64,000 bases of DNA from Acidaminococcus fermentans DSM 20731 (GCF_000025305.1 NC_013740.1:992001-1056000); one strand, 5' to 3'. Positions 31,424 to 39,627 are shown, counted from the first letter of the stretch. A program made the numbers and translations. The notes: generated from the sequence alone by a model not told the origin.

Positions 31424-31457
31424 AGAAGGAAGAGCGGGACGGCGGGAGCGCTTTTCC

Positions 31458-31488
31458 GTCTCGCGCCAGGCGTCTCACGTCTCACGCC
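31458..31488. repeat. Heptameric tandem repeat tract, 4 units
   Basis: GTCTCGC, GCCAGGC, GTCTCAC, GTCTCAC in 7-bp register, then GCC. A hairpin repeat begins 4 bases later. Confidence 0.8.
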
Positions 31489-31491
31489 AAA

Positions 31492-31519
31492 GGAGACCAT
31501 CTGCCGGGGGCAGATCTCC
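31492..31519. repeat. Hairpin repeat of the ATCTGCC family, copy 1
   Basis: GGAGACCATCTGCC faces GGCAGATCTCC around GGG. Related sequence occurs near 34829, 55236, 57119 and, inverted, 61478. The remaining intergenic stretch to 31638 holds nothing else recognised. Confidence 0.7.
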
Positions 31520-31638
31520 GTGGGTAAAGAAAAAGTCCAGGGTTTGTGTGCGGGGTTTCATAGGTAAGGCTCCTTTATACAACAGATACTTTTATTGTAG
31601 GGAAAAGGGGGATAAGAGTCAATGTTCCCCGGGCCTCC

Positions 31639-31667
31639 TTGACGAAATGAAGAAAATTTGTGATAAT
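31639..31667 (+). promoter_or_regulatory. Promoter of the alcohol dehydrogenase gene
   Basis: TTGACG (31639-31644), 17-bp spacer, GATAAT (31662-31667). An imperfect palindrome (ATTGTCAGA / TCTGAAACAAT, 31695-31716) downstream could be an operator. Confidence 0.75.
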
Positions 31668-31730
31668 AGAATCAGAAAATGTTAAAAATGTTTAATTGTC
31701 AGAAATCTGAAACAATCAGGAGGTGCTTCA

Positions 31731-32786
31731 ATGAGAGGATATGCCATGCTGAAAATCGGGGAATCGGGATGGATCGAAAAGGAGCGGCCGGTATGCGGCC
31801 CCCTGGATGCCATCTGCCGTCCCATTGCTGTAGCCATCTGTTCGTCCGACGTCCATACCCTGTGGGCCGGGGCCATCGGGGACCGGCACAATATGATCCT
31901 GGGCCACGAATGCTGCGCTGAAGTGGTGGAAGTGGGCAGCCTGGTGAAGGATTTCAAACCCGGTGACCGGGTGCTGGTGCCCGCCATTACTCCGGACTGG
32001 AGTTCCGAAGCGGCCCAGGCCGGATGGCAGCAGCATTCCGGCGGGATGCTGGGCGGCTGGAAGTTCTCCAACTATAAAGACGGGGTGTTTGCGGATTTCT
32101 TCCATGTGAACGATGCGGATGGGAACCTGGCCCATCTGCCGGAGGGGATGGACCCGGTGGATGCCTGCATTATGTCCGACATGGTTCCCACCGGCTTCCA
32201 TGCGGTGGAACTGGCGGATGTCCAGTTCGGAGATACGGTGCTGGTCATCGGCATCGGTCCTGTGGGCCTGATGTCCGTCCGGGCCTGTGCCCTACGGGGA
32301 GCCAGCCGGATCATTGCCGTGGGGACCCGGCCGGTGTGCCGTCAGGTGGCCAGGGAATACGGAGCCGATGAATTCATCAGCTACAAGGAAGGCCCCATCT
32401 TCCAGCAGGTGCTGGATATGACCGGCGGCGCCGGGGTGGACCGGGTGTGCATTGCCGGGGGCACGGTGGATACCTTCAGCGAAGCCATCAAATGTCTGAA
32501 ACCCGGGGGACGGATCGGCAACGTGAATTACCTGGGTTCCGGGGATTATGTGAAGATCCCCCGGGTGGAATGGGGCGCCGGGATGGCCAACAAGACCATT
32601 GCCGGAGGGCTTATGCCGGGGGGCCGGCTGCGCATGGAAAAACTTTCCAGCCTGGCCACCAGCGGGCGTCTGGATCTCCACAAGGAAGTCACCCATATCT
32701 TCCAGGGGAAGGAACATGTGGAAGAAGCACTGTTCATGATGCGGGACAAACCTGCCGATCTGATCAAACCGGTGGTCATCTGGTAA
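31731..32786 (+). CDS. Zinc-dependent alcohol dehydrogenase, NADP-type secondary alcohol dehydrogenase family
   Basis: A 351-residue medium-chain dehydrogenase. Catalytic zinc ligands are Cys in AICSSDVHT (about 37), His-Glu in LGHECC (about 59-60) and Asp in SDMVPTGFHA (about 150). This is the Cys-His-Asp set of Thermoanaerobacter brockii and Clostridium beijerinckii secondary ADH, and the structural-zinc cysteine cluster is absent, as in those enzymes. The cofactor segment GIGPVGLMS then AVGTRPVC resembles the NADP-specific GSRP pattern. Likely reaction: interconversion of secondary alcohols and ketones, or aldehydes, with NADP(H). AGGAGG precedes ATG 31731. Confidence 0.9.
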   Translation: MRGYAMLKIGESGWIEKERPVCGPLDAICRPIAVAICSSDVHTLWAGAIGDRHNMILGHECCAEVVEVGSLVKDFKPGDRVLVPAITPDWSSEAAQAGWQQHSGGMLGGWKFSNYKDGVFADFFHVNDADGNLAHLPEGMDPVDACIMSDMVPTGFHAVELADVQFGDTVLVIGIGPVGLMSVRACALRGASRIIAVGTRPVCRQVAREYGADEFISYKEGPIFQQVLDMTGGAGVDRVCIAGGTVDTFSEAIKCLKPGGRIGNVNYLGSGDYVKIPRVEWGAGMANKTIAGGLMPGGRLRMEKLSSLATSGRLDLHKEVTHIFQGKEHVEEALFMMRDKPADLIKPVVIW

Positions 32787-32795
32787 AAATGGAAC

Positions 32796-32835
32796 AGGGG
32801 GGCGCTGCTTGATGGGCAGCAGCCCCCTTCTTTTT
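32796..32835 (+). terminator. Terminator after the alcohol dehydrogenase
   Basis: GGGGGC-GCTGC faces GCAGC-AGCCCCC (one bulge), then TTCTTTTT. It overlaps the 5' region of the GTPase gene, which may rely on read-through. Confidence 0.75.
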
Positions 32836-32853
32836 CCTGCAGGGAGGATTGCC

Positions 32854-33819
32854 ATGAAAATACTCATTGTCTCCGGCTTCCTGGGAGCCGGAAAAACCAC
32901 CTTCATCCGTCATCTGACGGATACGCTTCCCCAGGTGGATTTTGCCATTTTTGAAAATGAAATCGGGGAAACGGACCTGGATGCCAAGGTCCTGCGGGAT
33001 GGGGACCGGAGCCTGAATGTGTACGAAATGACGGAAAACTGCGTGTGCTGCACCGGCAAGGCGGATTTTCTCACCAACCTGATGACCATCCTCTCCGCCC
33101 TGGATCCGGAAGTGCTCATTGTGGAGCCTACGGGAGCAGCCCGGCTCAGTGCCCTGATGGGGGCCATCGAGGGGCTGCAGTACGACGCCCTGGAACTGCT
33201 GCCGCCCCTGACCCTGGTGGATGCCGGGACATTTTTCCGGGAAAAGGATGATTTCAGTGAGCTGCGCCTGGACCAGATCCGTCATGGATCCGTACTGGTT
33301 CTGTCCAAATCGGAACAGCTGTCCCCGGAAGAGACGGCGGTTTACCGCCAGGAACTCCAGGAACTGGCTCCGGAGGCGGAGATCATCACCGGGGATTACA
33401 AAAAACGGTCCGCAGACTGGTTCCGGAGCCTGCTGGAAAAGCGGGGAGGACTAGTCCTGGCGCAAGAGGATCATGAACCCTGCCAGGAACACCACCATCA
33501 TGACCATGACCATCATCACGGAGAAGAGGCCCTGACCACTGTGACCCTGACCCGGGTGGCCGTGCCCCATCCCCTGTACCTGATGCGGTTCCTGGACCTG
33601 GTGACCAAAAGCTGTTTCGGCCGGATTCCCCGGGCCAAAGGGTATCTGCCCTGCGGGAACGAATGGGTCCGGTTCGATCTGGTCCAGGACCGGTGGCTGA
33701 TTACTGGTTTTCCCCCCCAGGCAGAGGCCCGGGTGACCCTGATCGGAACCCGGCTGAAGGAAGAAGCGGCCCGGAGCTGGTTTGAAGGGGCGGAGGGAGC
33801 TGCAAGGTCCGGGCTATAA
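32854..33819 (+). CDS. G3E family GTPase (CobW/COG0523), putative metallochaperone
   Basis: A 321-residue P-loop GTPase with Walker A GFLGAGKT (8-15), the metal-binding CxCC motif ENCVCCTGK (Cys63, Cys65, Cys66), EPTGAA, the guanine motif variant SKSE, a histidine-rich insertion around 208-222 (HHHHDHDHHH) and a CobW C-terminal domain ending in the LIGTRL strand. COG0523 proteins deliver Zn, Co or Fe to target enzymes. ATG 32854 is used because GGGAGG precedes it; an in-frame ATG 45 bases upstream lies inside the terminator hairpin. The preceding gene encodes a zinc enzyme and only 67 bp separate them, so a client relation is possible but unproven. Confidence 0.93.
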   Translation: MKILIVSGFLGAGKTTFIRHLTDTLPQVDFAIFENEIGETDLDAKVLRDGDRSLNVYEMTENCVCCTGKADFLTNLMTILSALDPEVLIVEPTGAARLSALMGAIEGLQYDALELLPPLTLVDAGTFFREKDDFSELRLDQIRHGSVLVLSKSEQLSPEETAVYRQELQELAPEAEIITGDYKKRSADWFRSLLEKRGGLVLAQEDHEPCQEHHHHDHDHHHGEEALTTVTLTRVAVPHPLYLMRFLDLVTKSCFGRIPRAKGYLPCGNEWVRFDLVQDRWLITGFPPQAEARVTLIGTRLKEEAARSWFEGAEGAARSGL

Positions 33820-33830
33820 CAGTTGGCGGT

Positions 33831-34247
33831 TCATTCCGTAAGAAGATAGCTGGCCTTTATGAGAGCCAGGATGGCTTCGTCCGCCAAAGAATTATCCAGC
33901 ACCACAGAAATCCACAGCCGGTGGTTCATGTGATAGGCAGGATAGATGCCGGGAATGTGGTGGAGCTGTTCCGCCTCCTGGGGCCGGATCTTCAGATTCA
34001 TCACGTCGAGCAGGTCAGGGGTGCCATCCTTGTGGAGGACCGTACGCTTCACATTCATGATGAGGGCGAACCATTTCCGGTTGGAAGCATGGCGGAAAAT
34101 TCCGTAGGACTGGTAACGGGCAGAATGTTCCCAGGGAAAATCCGGCCTGACCTGGAACTGGTCCAGGATCTGCCGGGTGAGCCGGTTGGCCTGGGGAGAA
34201 GCAAAAAGGACATCCCGGCAGCAGTGGTCGGCAATGTCTCGCAGCAG
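33831..34247 (-). pseudogene. Truncated MmcQ/YjbR-like gene, N-terminal part missing at repeat copy F
   Basis: The minus-strand frame is open from about 34247 to 33831 and gives about 138 residues: LLRDIADHCCRDVLFASPQA, YQSYGIFRHASNRKWFALIM, MNHRLWISVVLDNSLADEAI. It matches the C-terminal portion of the long YjbR (DNA-binding-like) family, whose members have about 80 further N-terminal residues. Homology ends where the GGGCGCCGGGCC core of the dispersed repeat begins. There is no start codon upstream; the first in-frame ATG is at 34058 and lies inside the conserved domain. The simplest reading is a 5' deletion or insertion mediated by the repeat. Confidence 0.8.
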
Positions 34248-34288
34248 GGCGCCGGGCCTGCGCCCCCTACGGGACGGAACACAATGGC
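34247..34288. repeat. Dispersed GC-rich palindromic repeat, copy F
   Basis: Inverted relative to B-D: GGGCGCCGGGCCTGCGCCCC followed by CTACGGGACGG and CAATGG. It abuts the broken 5' end of the YjbR remnant. Confidence 0.85.
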
Positions 34289-34310
34289 GGGTCGTCGGGC
34301 TTCCCCTGTA

Positions 34311-34319
34311 TGGTACAAT
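34311..34319 (+). promoter_or_regulatory. Extended -10 promoter of the mini-lipoprotein gene
   Basis: TGGTACAAT, 24 bases before the start codon. Confidence 0.5.
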
Positions 34320-34342
34320 AGAAAGAAAAAAGGAGGCCTGCC

Positions 34343-34495
34343 ATGAGAAAATATTGGAGCTTGGCCGCCCTGCTGGTCCTGGCCTTTTTGCTTGTTCTCC
34401 TGGCCGGCTGCGGAGTGGACCAAAGACAGAGGGACGGGAAGACCGGGGCCTCGCCGGTGAGGATCAGTGGGCCGCTTCGGGGCCCAGTCTTCTAG
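34343..34495 (+). CDS. Very small lipoprotein, function unknown
   Basis: A 50-residue frame with a strong start context (AAAGGAGG 7 bases before ATG 34343). It encodes a textbook lipoprotein signal (MRKYWSLAALLVLAFLLVLL, then AGC lipobox with Cys about 23) and only about 27 hydrophilic residues afterwards (GVDQRQRDGKTGASPVRISG). It could be an entericidin-like mini-lipoprotein or a longer lipoprotein gene cut short; the tail has no recognisable domain. Confidence 0.6.
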   Translation: MRKYWSLAALLVLAFLLVLLAGCGVDQRQRDGKTGASPVRISGPLRGPVF

Positions 34496-34506
34496 TCTCT
34501 GGCCGG

Positions 34507-34527
34507 ATGAACGACTCACGATGAACC
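34507..34527. repeat. Heptameric tandem repeat tract, 3 units
   Basis: ATGAACG, ACTCACG, ATGAACC in 7-bp register, just before the DUF1294 ribosome site. Confidence 0.6.
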
Positions 34528-34542
34528 CCAAAGGAGGAACTC

Positions 34543-34824
34543 ATGCCAATCCATTTTACCCCTTTCACTGGGGGGCTTTTGCTGATCAATCTCATTACGT
34601 TTGCCGCTTACGGCTATGACAAATTCTGTGCCAGGCGGGGAGCCTGGCGGGTGCCGGAAATCCGGCTGCTTCTTTTGGCGGCGGTGGGGGGCAGCCTGGG
34701 AGCCCTGTTGGCCATGTTCCTGTTCCGGCACAAGACGAAGCATCTGAAATTCACCATCGGGGTGCCGGTGATCCTGGGGCTGCAGATTTTTCTGGGGGTG
34801 AATTTTCTCATCGCCAGTCAGTAG
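34543..34824 (+). CDS. DUF1294 family small membrane protein
   Basis: A 93-residue protein with three hydrophobic segments: about 8-22, 43-61 (LLLLAAVGGSLGALLAMFLF) and 72-90. The diagnostic DUF1294 motif is YGYDKFCARRGAWRVPE followed by RHKTKHLKF. The function of this inner-membrane family is unknown. AAAGGAGG lies 5 bases before ATG 34543. Confidence 0.9.
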   Translation: MPIHFTPFTGGLLLINLITFAAYGYDKFCARRGAWRVPEIRLLLLAAVGGSLGALLAMFLFRHKTKHLKFTIGVPVILGLQIFLGVNFLIASQ

Positions 34825-34828
34825 CCAA

Positions 34829-34886
34829 AGGAGAAATTTGCAGGCAAATCTTTTGAAGGGGAACGCAGCCCAGCTGCGTTTTCTTT
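34829..34886. repeat. Hairpin repeat of the ATCTGCC/AACGCAGC family, copy 2
   Basis: AAAGGAG, then the palindrome ATTTGCAGGCAAAT, CTTTTGAA, and the hairpin AACGCAGC/GCTGCGTT (34862-34880) followed by TTCTTTC. The second hairpin probably terminates DUF1294 transcription. Confidence 0.65.
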
Positions 34887-34935
34887 CAGAACCATCTTCC
34901 TTTGACCGTTGGCAGCAGCCCTCCGCATTTCCCTC

Positions 34936-34964
34936 TTGCCAAACGTCAAAATGTCAAATATAAT
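34936..34964 (+). promoter_or_regulatory. Promoter of ctsR-radA with possible CtsR half-sites
   Basis: TTGCCA (34936-34941), 17 bp, TATAAT (34959-34964). Two GTCAAA hexamers (34945, 34953) fill the spacer, and TTTGACC (reverse GGTCAAA) is at 34901. CtsR normally binds GTCAAA-type heptads in tandem at 10-bp spacing; here the spacing is 8. Confidence 0.65.
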
Positions 34965-35006
34965 AGAGCATGGGAGAACCTGTCTTTCCCATAGGAGGTA
35001 ATCATC

Positions 35007-35441
35007 ATGCGCAATATTGCCGATGCCATAGAGCAATTCATCATCAGCGAGCTGTTCGCCAATGAACAGGACCGGGTGGATGTGAAGCGGAGCCAGCTGG
35101 CGGAAAAACTGTCCTGCGCTCCCAGCCAGATCACCTATACCCTGACCACCCGTTTCACCCCGGAACGGGGCTACGAAGTGGAATCCAAACGGGGGAACGG
35201 GGGCTTCATCCGGATCATCCGGCTGCCCCGGCAGACCCAGGCCCATCCGCTGCTGCCTTCCGGCAAAGAGGTGAAATCGTCCGGCCAGCTGGTCCAGGCC
35301 CTGGCTTCCCACAAACTGATCACCGGCCGGGAAGCCCGGCTGCTGGATTATTTCCTCCATGTACTGGGGGACCATGTAAGCGAAGAAAACAAGGAACAGA
35401 TTGTGCGGACGGCGTTCCAGCTGCTCCAGGAGGAGGAGTAA
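35007..35441 (+). CDS. ctsR: CtsR family transcriptional repressor of stress/protease genes
   Basis: A 144-residue repressor. The N-terminal DNA-binding region is nearly canonical (MRNIADAIEQFIISELF, VDVKRSQLAEKLSCAPSQIT) with the glycine-rich wing ESKRGNGGFIRIIR that carries the CtsR arginine. The C-terminal dimerisation domain covers about 80-142. GGAGGT precedes ATG 35007. In Bacilli and Clostridia ctsR heads ctsR-mcsA-mcsB-clpC(-radA); here radA follows immediately and mcsA, mcsB and clpC are missing from the locus. Autoregulation through the GTCAAA hexamers in its promoter is likely. Confidence 0.93.
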   Translation: MRNIADAIEQFIISELFANEQDRVDVKRSQLAEKLSCAPSQITYTLTTRFTPERGYEVESKRGNGGFIRIIRLPRQTQAHPLLPSGKEVKSSGQLVQALASHKLITGREARLLDYFLHVLGDHVSEENKEQIVRTAFQLLQEEE

Positions 35442-36815
35442 GTGGCCAAAACACAGACCCATTATGTATGTCAGAACTGCGGGTATTCCACTCCCAAATG
35501 GCTGGGCAAGTGCCCGGAATGCGGCCGGTGGGATACCCTGGTGGAAGAAACGGCGGCGCCGGCTCCCAGCCGGCAGCGGCCGTCTTATCTTGCGGTGACG
35601 GAGGCCCCCACCCCCAAGACCCTGAAACAGGTGGACCGGGTGAAGGTCCAGCGGATGACCACCGGGATCCATGAATTCGACCGGGTGCTGGGAGGGGGCA
35701 TCGTCCCCGGTTCCCTGATCCTTCTGGGCGGGGCCCCGGGCATCGGGAAAAGCACCATCACCCTGGATGTTTCCATGAAGGCGGCGGCCCGGGGTGCCCG
35801 GGTGCTGTATGTTTCCGGGGAAGAAAGCGAAGCCCAGACAGCCATGCGGGCAGAGCGGCTGGGACAGGCCACGGACGCCCTGCAGATCATGACGGCCACG
35901 GAACTGGGCACCATCCTGGTCCAGGCCCGGCAGGTGAAGCCCCGGCTCCTGGTCATCGATTCCATCCAGACCATGTACAACCAGGAACTGGAAAGCGCCG
36001 CCGGCTCTGTGGGCCAGGTGCGGGAATGCACCGCCAAGCTTTTGACCTTTGCCAAGGAAACGGGGATCGCCATCATCATTATCGGCCATGTGACCAAGGA
36101 AGGGAATATTGCCGGCCCCCGGCTGCTGGAACACATGGTGGACGTGGTGCTCCAGTTCGAAGGGGACCGGTCCTACACCTACCGGGTGCTTCGGGCCCTG
36201 AAGAACCGGTTCGGCTCCACCAGCGAATGCGGGATCTTTTCCATGGAAGAGGAAGGGCTCCGGGAGGTGGCCAATCCCTCCGGGCTGTTCCTGGAAGCCA
36301 GGGAAGAAGCGGTGTCCGGTTCGGTGATCACCGCGGCCATGGAAGGGAACCGGCCCATCCTGACGGAAATCCAGGCTCTGGTGTCCCATACCCCATTCGG
36401 TCTGCCCCGGCGGACGGTGGTGGGGGTGGATTTCAACCGGGTGAACATGCTGCTGGCGGTGCTGGAAAAGCGCTGCGGCATGAATTTCGGGGATCAGGAT
36501 GCCTATGTGTGCGCCGTTGGCGGCATGAAAGTGAAGGAGCCGGCTGCGGACCTGGCCATCCTGGGGGCCCTGGTATCCAGCTACCGGAACCGGCCGGTGC
36601 CCATGGGGGTGCTGGCCATGGGCGAAGTGGGCCTTACCGGGGAACTGCGCCGGGTGGGCCTTACGGACCGGCGGATCAAAGAAGCCGCCCAGCTGGGATT
36701 CAAACGGTTCATCGTCCCCAAAGGGAGCTTCCCCCAGGGCAAGGAGCCCAAAGGGGTCACCGTGATCCAGGCCAGGACCGTGGAAGAAGCCATTGCGGGG
36801 ATGTACAGGGAATAG
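35442..36815 (+). CDS. radA: DNA repair protein RadA (Sms)
   Basis: A 457-residue RecA-like helicase for branch migration in recombination. An N-terminal zinc finger (CQNCGYSTPKWLGKCPEC), Walker A GGAPGIGKST, the RadA-specific LKNRFGSTSE (KNRFG motif) and a C-terminal Lon protease-like domain (about 290-455, GVDFNRVNMLLAVLEKRCGM) are present. The start is GTG 35442, immediately after the ctsR TAA, with GGAGGAGG within the end of ctsR, so it is translationally coupled to ctsR. Confidence 0.96.
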   Translation: MAKTQTHYVCQNCGYSTPKWLGKCPECGRWDTLVEETAAPAPSRQRPSYLAVTEAPTPKTLKQVDRVKVQRMTTGIHEFDRVLGGGIVPGSLILLGGAPGIGKSTITLDVSMKAAARGARVLYVSGEESEAQTAMRAERLGQATDALQIMTATELGTILVQARQVKPRLLVIDSIQTMYNQELESAAGSVGQVRECTAKLLTFAKETGIAIIIIGHVTKEGNIAGPRLLEHMVDVVLQFEGDRSYTYRVLRALKNRFGSTSECGIFSMEEEGLREVANPSGLFLEAREEAVSGSVITAAMEGNRPILTEIQALVSHTPFGLPRRTVVGVDFNRVNMLLAVLEKRCGMNFGDQDAYVCAVGGMKVKEPAADLAILGALVSSYRNRPVPMGVLAMGEVGLTGELRRVGLTDRRIKEAAQLGFKRFIVPKGSFPQGKEPKGVTVIQARTVEEAIAGMYRE

Positions 36816-36844
36816 GGGTGCTGCACGTTTTGTGCAACACCCCC
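36815..36844 (+). terminator. Terminator after radA
   Basis: GGGGTG-C-TGCAC faces GTGCA-A-CACCCC around TTTT, then TGTATTTATTT. Confidence 0.8.
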
Positions 36845-36853
36845 TGTATTTAT

Positions 36854-36882
36854 TTGACAGCCCTCTATACTTTTTATATAAT
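36854..36882 (+). promoter_or_regulatory. Consensus promoter of alaS
   Basis: Perfect TTGACA (36854-36859), 17-bp spacer, perfect TATAAT (36877-36882). This is the best sigma-70/SigA-type promoter in the window. About 74 bases of leader separate the expected start from alaS; no T-box is present. Confidence 0.93.
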
Positions 36883-36962
36883 TTATGGGATACGAAATAG
36901 ATTATATTATTCTGGCTGATGGGATTTTCCTTTTTGCTGGAGCGAATTTGGGAGAGTTGGTA

Positions 36963-39590
36963 ATGAAATATTTAAGTGGCAACGAGATTCGACAAAAGTA
37001 TCTTGATTTCTTTAAGGAACGGGGACACCTGGTACTGCCCAGTGCTTCCCTGATTCCCCACGATGACCCTACGCTTCTTCTGATCGGCGCAGGCATGGCT
37101 CCGTTCAAGCCGTACTTTACCGGCAAGGTGAAACCCCCTGCGACCCGGATCACCACCTGCCAGAAATGTGTCCGTACCGGGGACATTGAAAACGTGGGAC
37201 GCACGGCCCGGCACCATACCTATTTCGAAATGCTGGGGAACTTCTCCTTCGGGGACTACTTCAAGAAGGAAGTGATCCCCTGGGCCTGGGAATTTCTCAC
37301 CAAGGTGCTGGAACTGCCGGCGGACAAACTGTGGATCACTGTATACCCCAAGGACCAGGAAGCCTATGACCTGTGGCATGATGTGTGCGGGGTTCCGGCG
37401 GAACGGATCGTGAAACTGGAAGACAACTGGTGGGAAATCACCAGCGGCGGTCCCTGCGGCCCGGATTCCGAAATCCACATCGATCTGGGCGAAGAACGGG
37501 GCTGCGGCAGCCCGGACTGCGGGCCCGGCTGCGACTGCGGACGGTTCCTGGAACTGTGGAACCTGGTGTTCACCCAGTACAACAAAGAACCGGACGGCAG
37601 CTACACCCCGCTCCAGCACAAGAACATCGATACCGGCCTGGGCCTGGAACGGGTGGCTTCCGTGCTCCAGAACAAACCCAGTAACTTTGAAACGGACCTG
37701 ATCTTCCCCATCATCGAATACGCCTGCAGGGTTTCCGGGAAGACCTACAACGCGGATCCCAAGGACGATGTGTCCCTGAAGGTCATCGCCGACCATGCCC
37801 GTTCCGTCACCTTCATGATCGGGGACGGGATCCTGCCTTCCAACGAAGGCCGGGGCTATATCCTGCGCCGGGTACTGCGCCGGGCCATCCGTCACGGACG
37901 CCTCCTGGGCATCCGGAAGGAATTCCTGGTGGGGGCTGCGGACCTGGTCATCGACATGTACGGGGACCATTACACGGACCTGCGGGAAAAGAAAAGCTAC
38001 ATTGAAAAAGTCATCGCCATGGAAGAAAACTCCTTCCTTCAAACCCTGGAACAGGGCACCGATCTGCTGAACCAGAAGATCGACGCCATGCGGAAAGCCG
38101 GCAGCACCGTCCTGAACGGGGAAGACGCCTTCCAGCTGTACGACACCTTCGGGTTCCCCTGGGAACTGACGGAAGAAATCCTGGAAGAACAGGGTTTCAC
38201 CATGGATAAGGAAGGCTTTGAAAAGGCCATGGAAGCCCAGCGGGAAAGAGCCCGTTCCGCCCGGAACGACAAAGAGGGCAAACCGGTGCTCTACGAAACC
38301 CGTCATCTGAAGCTGGGGACCCTGACTGTGGACGAAGCCAGCAAAAACGGGAAAGTGGCGGCCATTTTCCCGGCCCATGACACCCAGCCCATCCAGAACG
38401 CCAAGAGCGGGGATGAACTGGCCGTGATCCTCACCAACACCGCCTTCCATGCAGAAGGGGGCGGTCAGCTGGGGGATACCGGCCGGCTGGTATCCGACAA
38501 GGGCATCTTCAACGTGACCGACACCAAAAAACTGCCGGACGGCTACACCATCCAGCTGGGAACCCTGGAACAGGGCACCCTGAGCGTAGGGGATGAAGTG
38601 GAATTCGAAGTGAACCTGAAACGCCGGGCGGACATTGCCCGGAATCATACGGCCACCCATCTGCTCCATGCGGCCCTGAAACAGGTGCTGGGCAGCCATG
38701 TGAACCAGGCCGGCAGCTATGTGGGACCGGACCGTCTCCGGTTCGACTTCTCCCACTTCTCTCCTTTGACGGAGGAAGAACTGGCCCAGGTGGAAGACAT
38801 CGTCAACGAAAAGATCCTGGATGCAGTGGATGTGGAAATCTCCCAGCAGGAACTGGAAAAAGCCCGGGAAATGGGCGCCATGGCTCTGTTCGGGGAAAAA
38901 TATGGCAAGATCGTCCGGGTGGTGAACGTGCCGGGATACAGCATGGAACTGTGCGGCGGTGTCCATGTGTCCAACACCAGCCACATCGGCCTGTTCAAAA
39001 TCCTGTCCGAATCCAGCGTGGGCGCCGGGGTGCGGCGGATCGAGGCCGTGACCGGACGGGGGGCTCTGGCCTATACCCGGGAACTGGAAAACCTGATCGG
39101 AGAAGCTGCCACTGCGGTGAAGGGCCGTCCCAACAACCTGGTGACCCGGATCAGCGCCCTGCAGGAAGACCTGCGGGCAGAAAAACACCGGGCAGATGAA
39201 ATGGAAAAGAAACTGGTGGCCGCCCAGGCTGCCAGCGTGACGGCGGATGCCAAAGACGTGAAGGGCGTGGCTTTCCTGGCCCAGGAAGTGAAGGTACAGG
39301 ATGTGGATGCCCTGCGGAAGATGGGGGACACCCTCCGGGACAAGACCGGCGGGGTGGTGGTCCTGGCGGCTCCCATGAGCGCCGACAAGGTGAACATCCT
39401 GGTCATGGCCTCCAAGGAAGCCGTGAAGAAAGGCATCCACGCCGGGAAGATCGCCAAGGCTGTGGCCCAGACCATGGGCGGCAACGGCGGCGGACGGCCG
39501 GATATGGCCCAGGCCGGGGGCAAGGATGCCTCCAAAGTCCAGGAAGGACTGGCCAGGGCCCTGGAACTGGTGGAAAGCCAGATCCAGTAA
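36963..39590 (+). CDS. alaS: Alanyl-tRNA synthetase
   Basis: An 875-residue class IIc synthetase. The catalytic domain includes HHTYFEMLGNFSFGDYFKKE (motif 2 region), GLGLERVASVLQ and the motif 3 region. The editing domain has the zinc set NHTATHLLHAALKQ and CGGVHVSNTSHIG. The C-terminal C-Ala domain ends NGGGRPDMAQAGGKD. ATG 36963 is preferred over an in-frame ATG 78 bases upstream, because it starts the conserved MKYLSGNEIRQKYLDFF and has GGGAGAG before it; the upstream ATG would abut the -10 box. It charges tRNA-Ala in the cytoplasm. Confidence 0.97.
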   Translation: MKYLSGNEIRQKYLDFFKERGHLVLPSASLIPHDDPTLLLIGAGMAPFKPYFTGKVKPPATRITTCQKCVRTGDIENVGRTARHHTYFEMLGNFSFGDYFKKEVIPWAWEFLTKVLELPADKLWITVYPKDQEAYDLWHDVCGVPAERIVKLEDNWWEITSGGPCGPDSEIHIDLGEERGCGSPDCGPGCDCGRFLELWNLVFTQYNKEPDGSYTPLQHKNIDTGLGLERVASVLQNKPSNFETDLIFPIIEYACRVSGKTYNADPKDDVSLKVIADHARSVTFMIGDGILPSNEGRGYILRRVLRRAIRHGRLLGIRKEFLVGAADLVIDMYGDHYTDLREKKSYIEKVIAMEENSFLQTLEQGTDLLNQKIDAMRKAGSTVLNGEDAFQLYDTFGFPWELTEEILEEQGFTMDKEGFEKAMEAQRERARSARNDKEGKPVLYETRHLKLGTLTVDEASKNGKVAAIFPAHDTQPIQNAKSGDELAVILTNTAFHAEGGGQLGDTGRLVSDKGIFNVTDTKKLPDGYTIQLGTLEQGTLSVGDEVEFEVNLKRRADIARNHTATHLLHAALKQVLGSHVNQAGSYVGPDRLRFDFSHFSPLTEEELAQVEDIVNEKILDAVDVEISQQELEKAREMGAMALFGEKYGKIVRVVNVPGYSMELCGGVHVSNTSHIGLFKILSESSVGAGVRRIEAVTGRGALAYTRELENLIGEAATAVKGRPNNLVTRISALQEDLRAEKHRADEMEKKLVAAQAASVTADAKDVKGVAFLAQEVKVQDVDALRKMGDTLRDKTGGVVVLAAPMSADKVNILVMASKEAVKKGIHAGKIAKAVAQTMGGNGGGRPDMAQAGGKDASKVQEGLARALELVESQIQ

Positions 39591-39627
39591 AAACAACAGC
39601 AGGATTGCTTGACAAGAAGGTGTGGAA

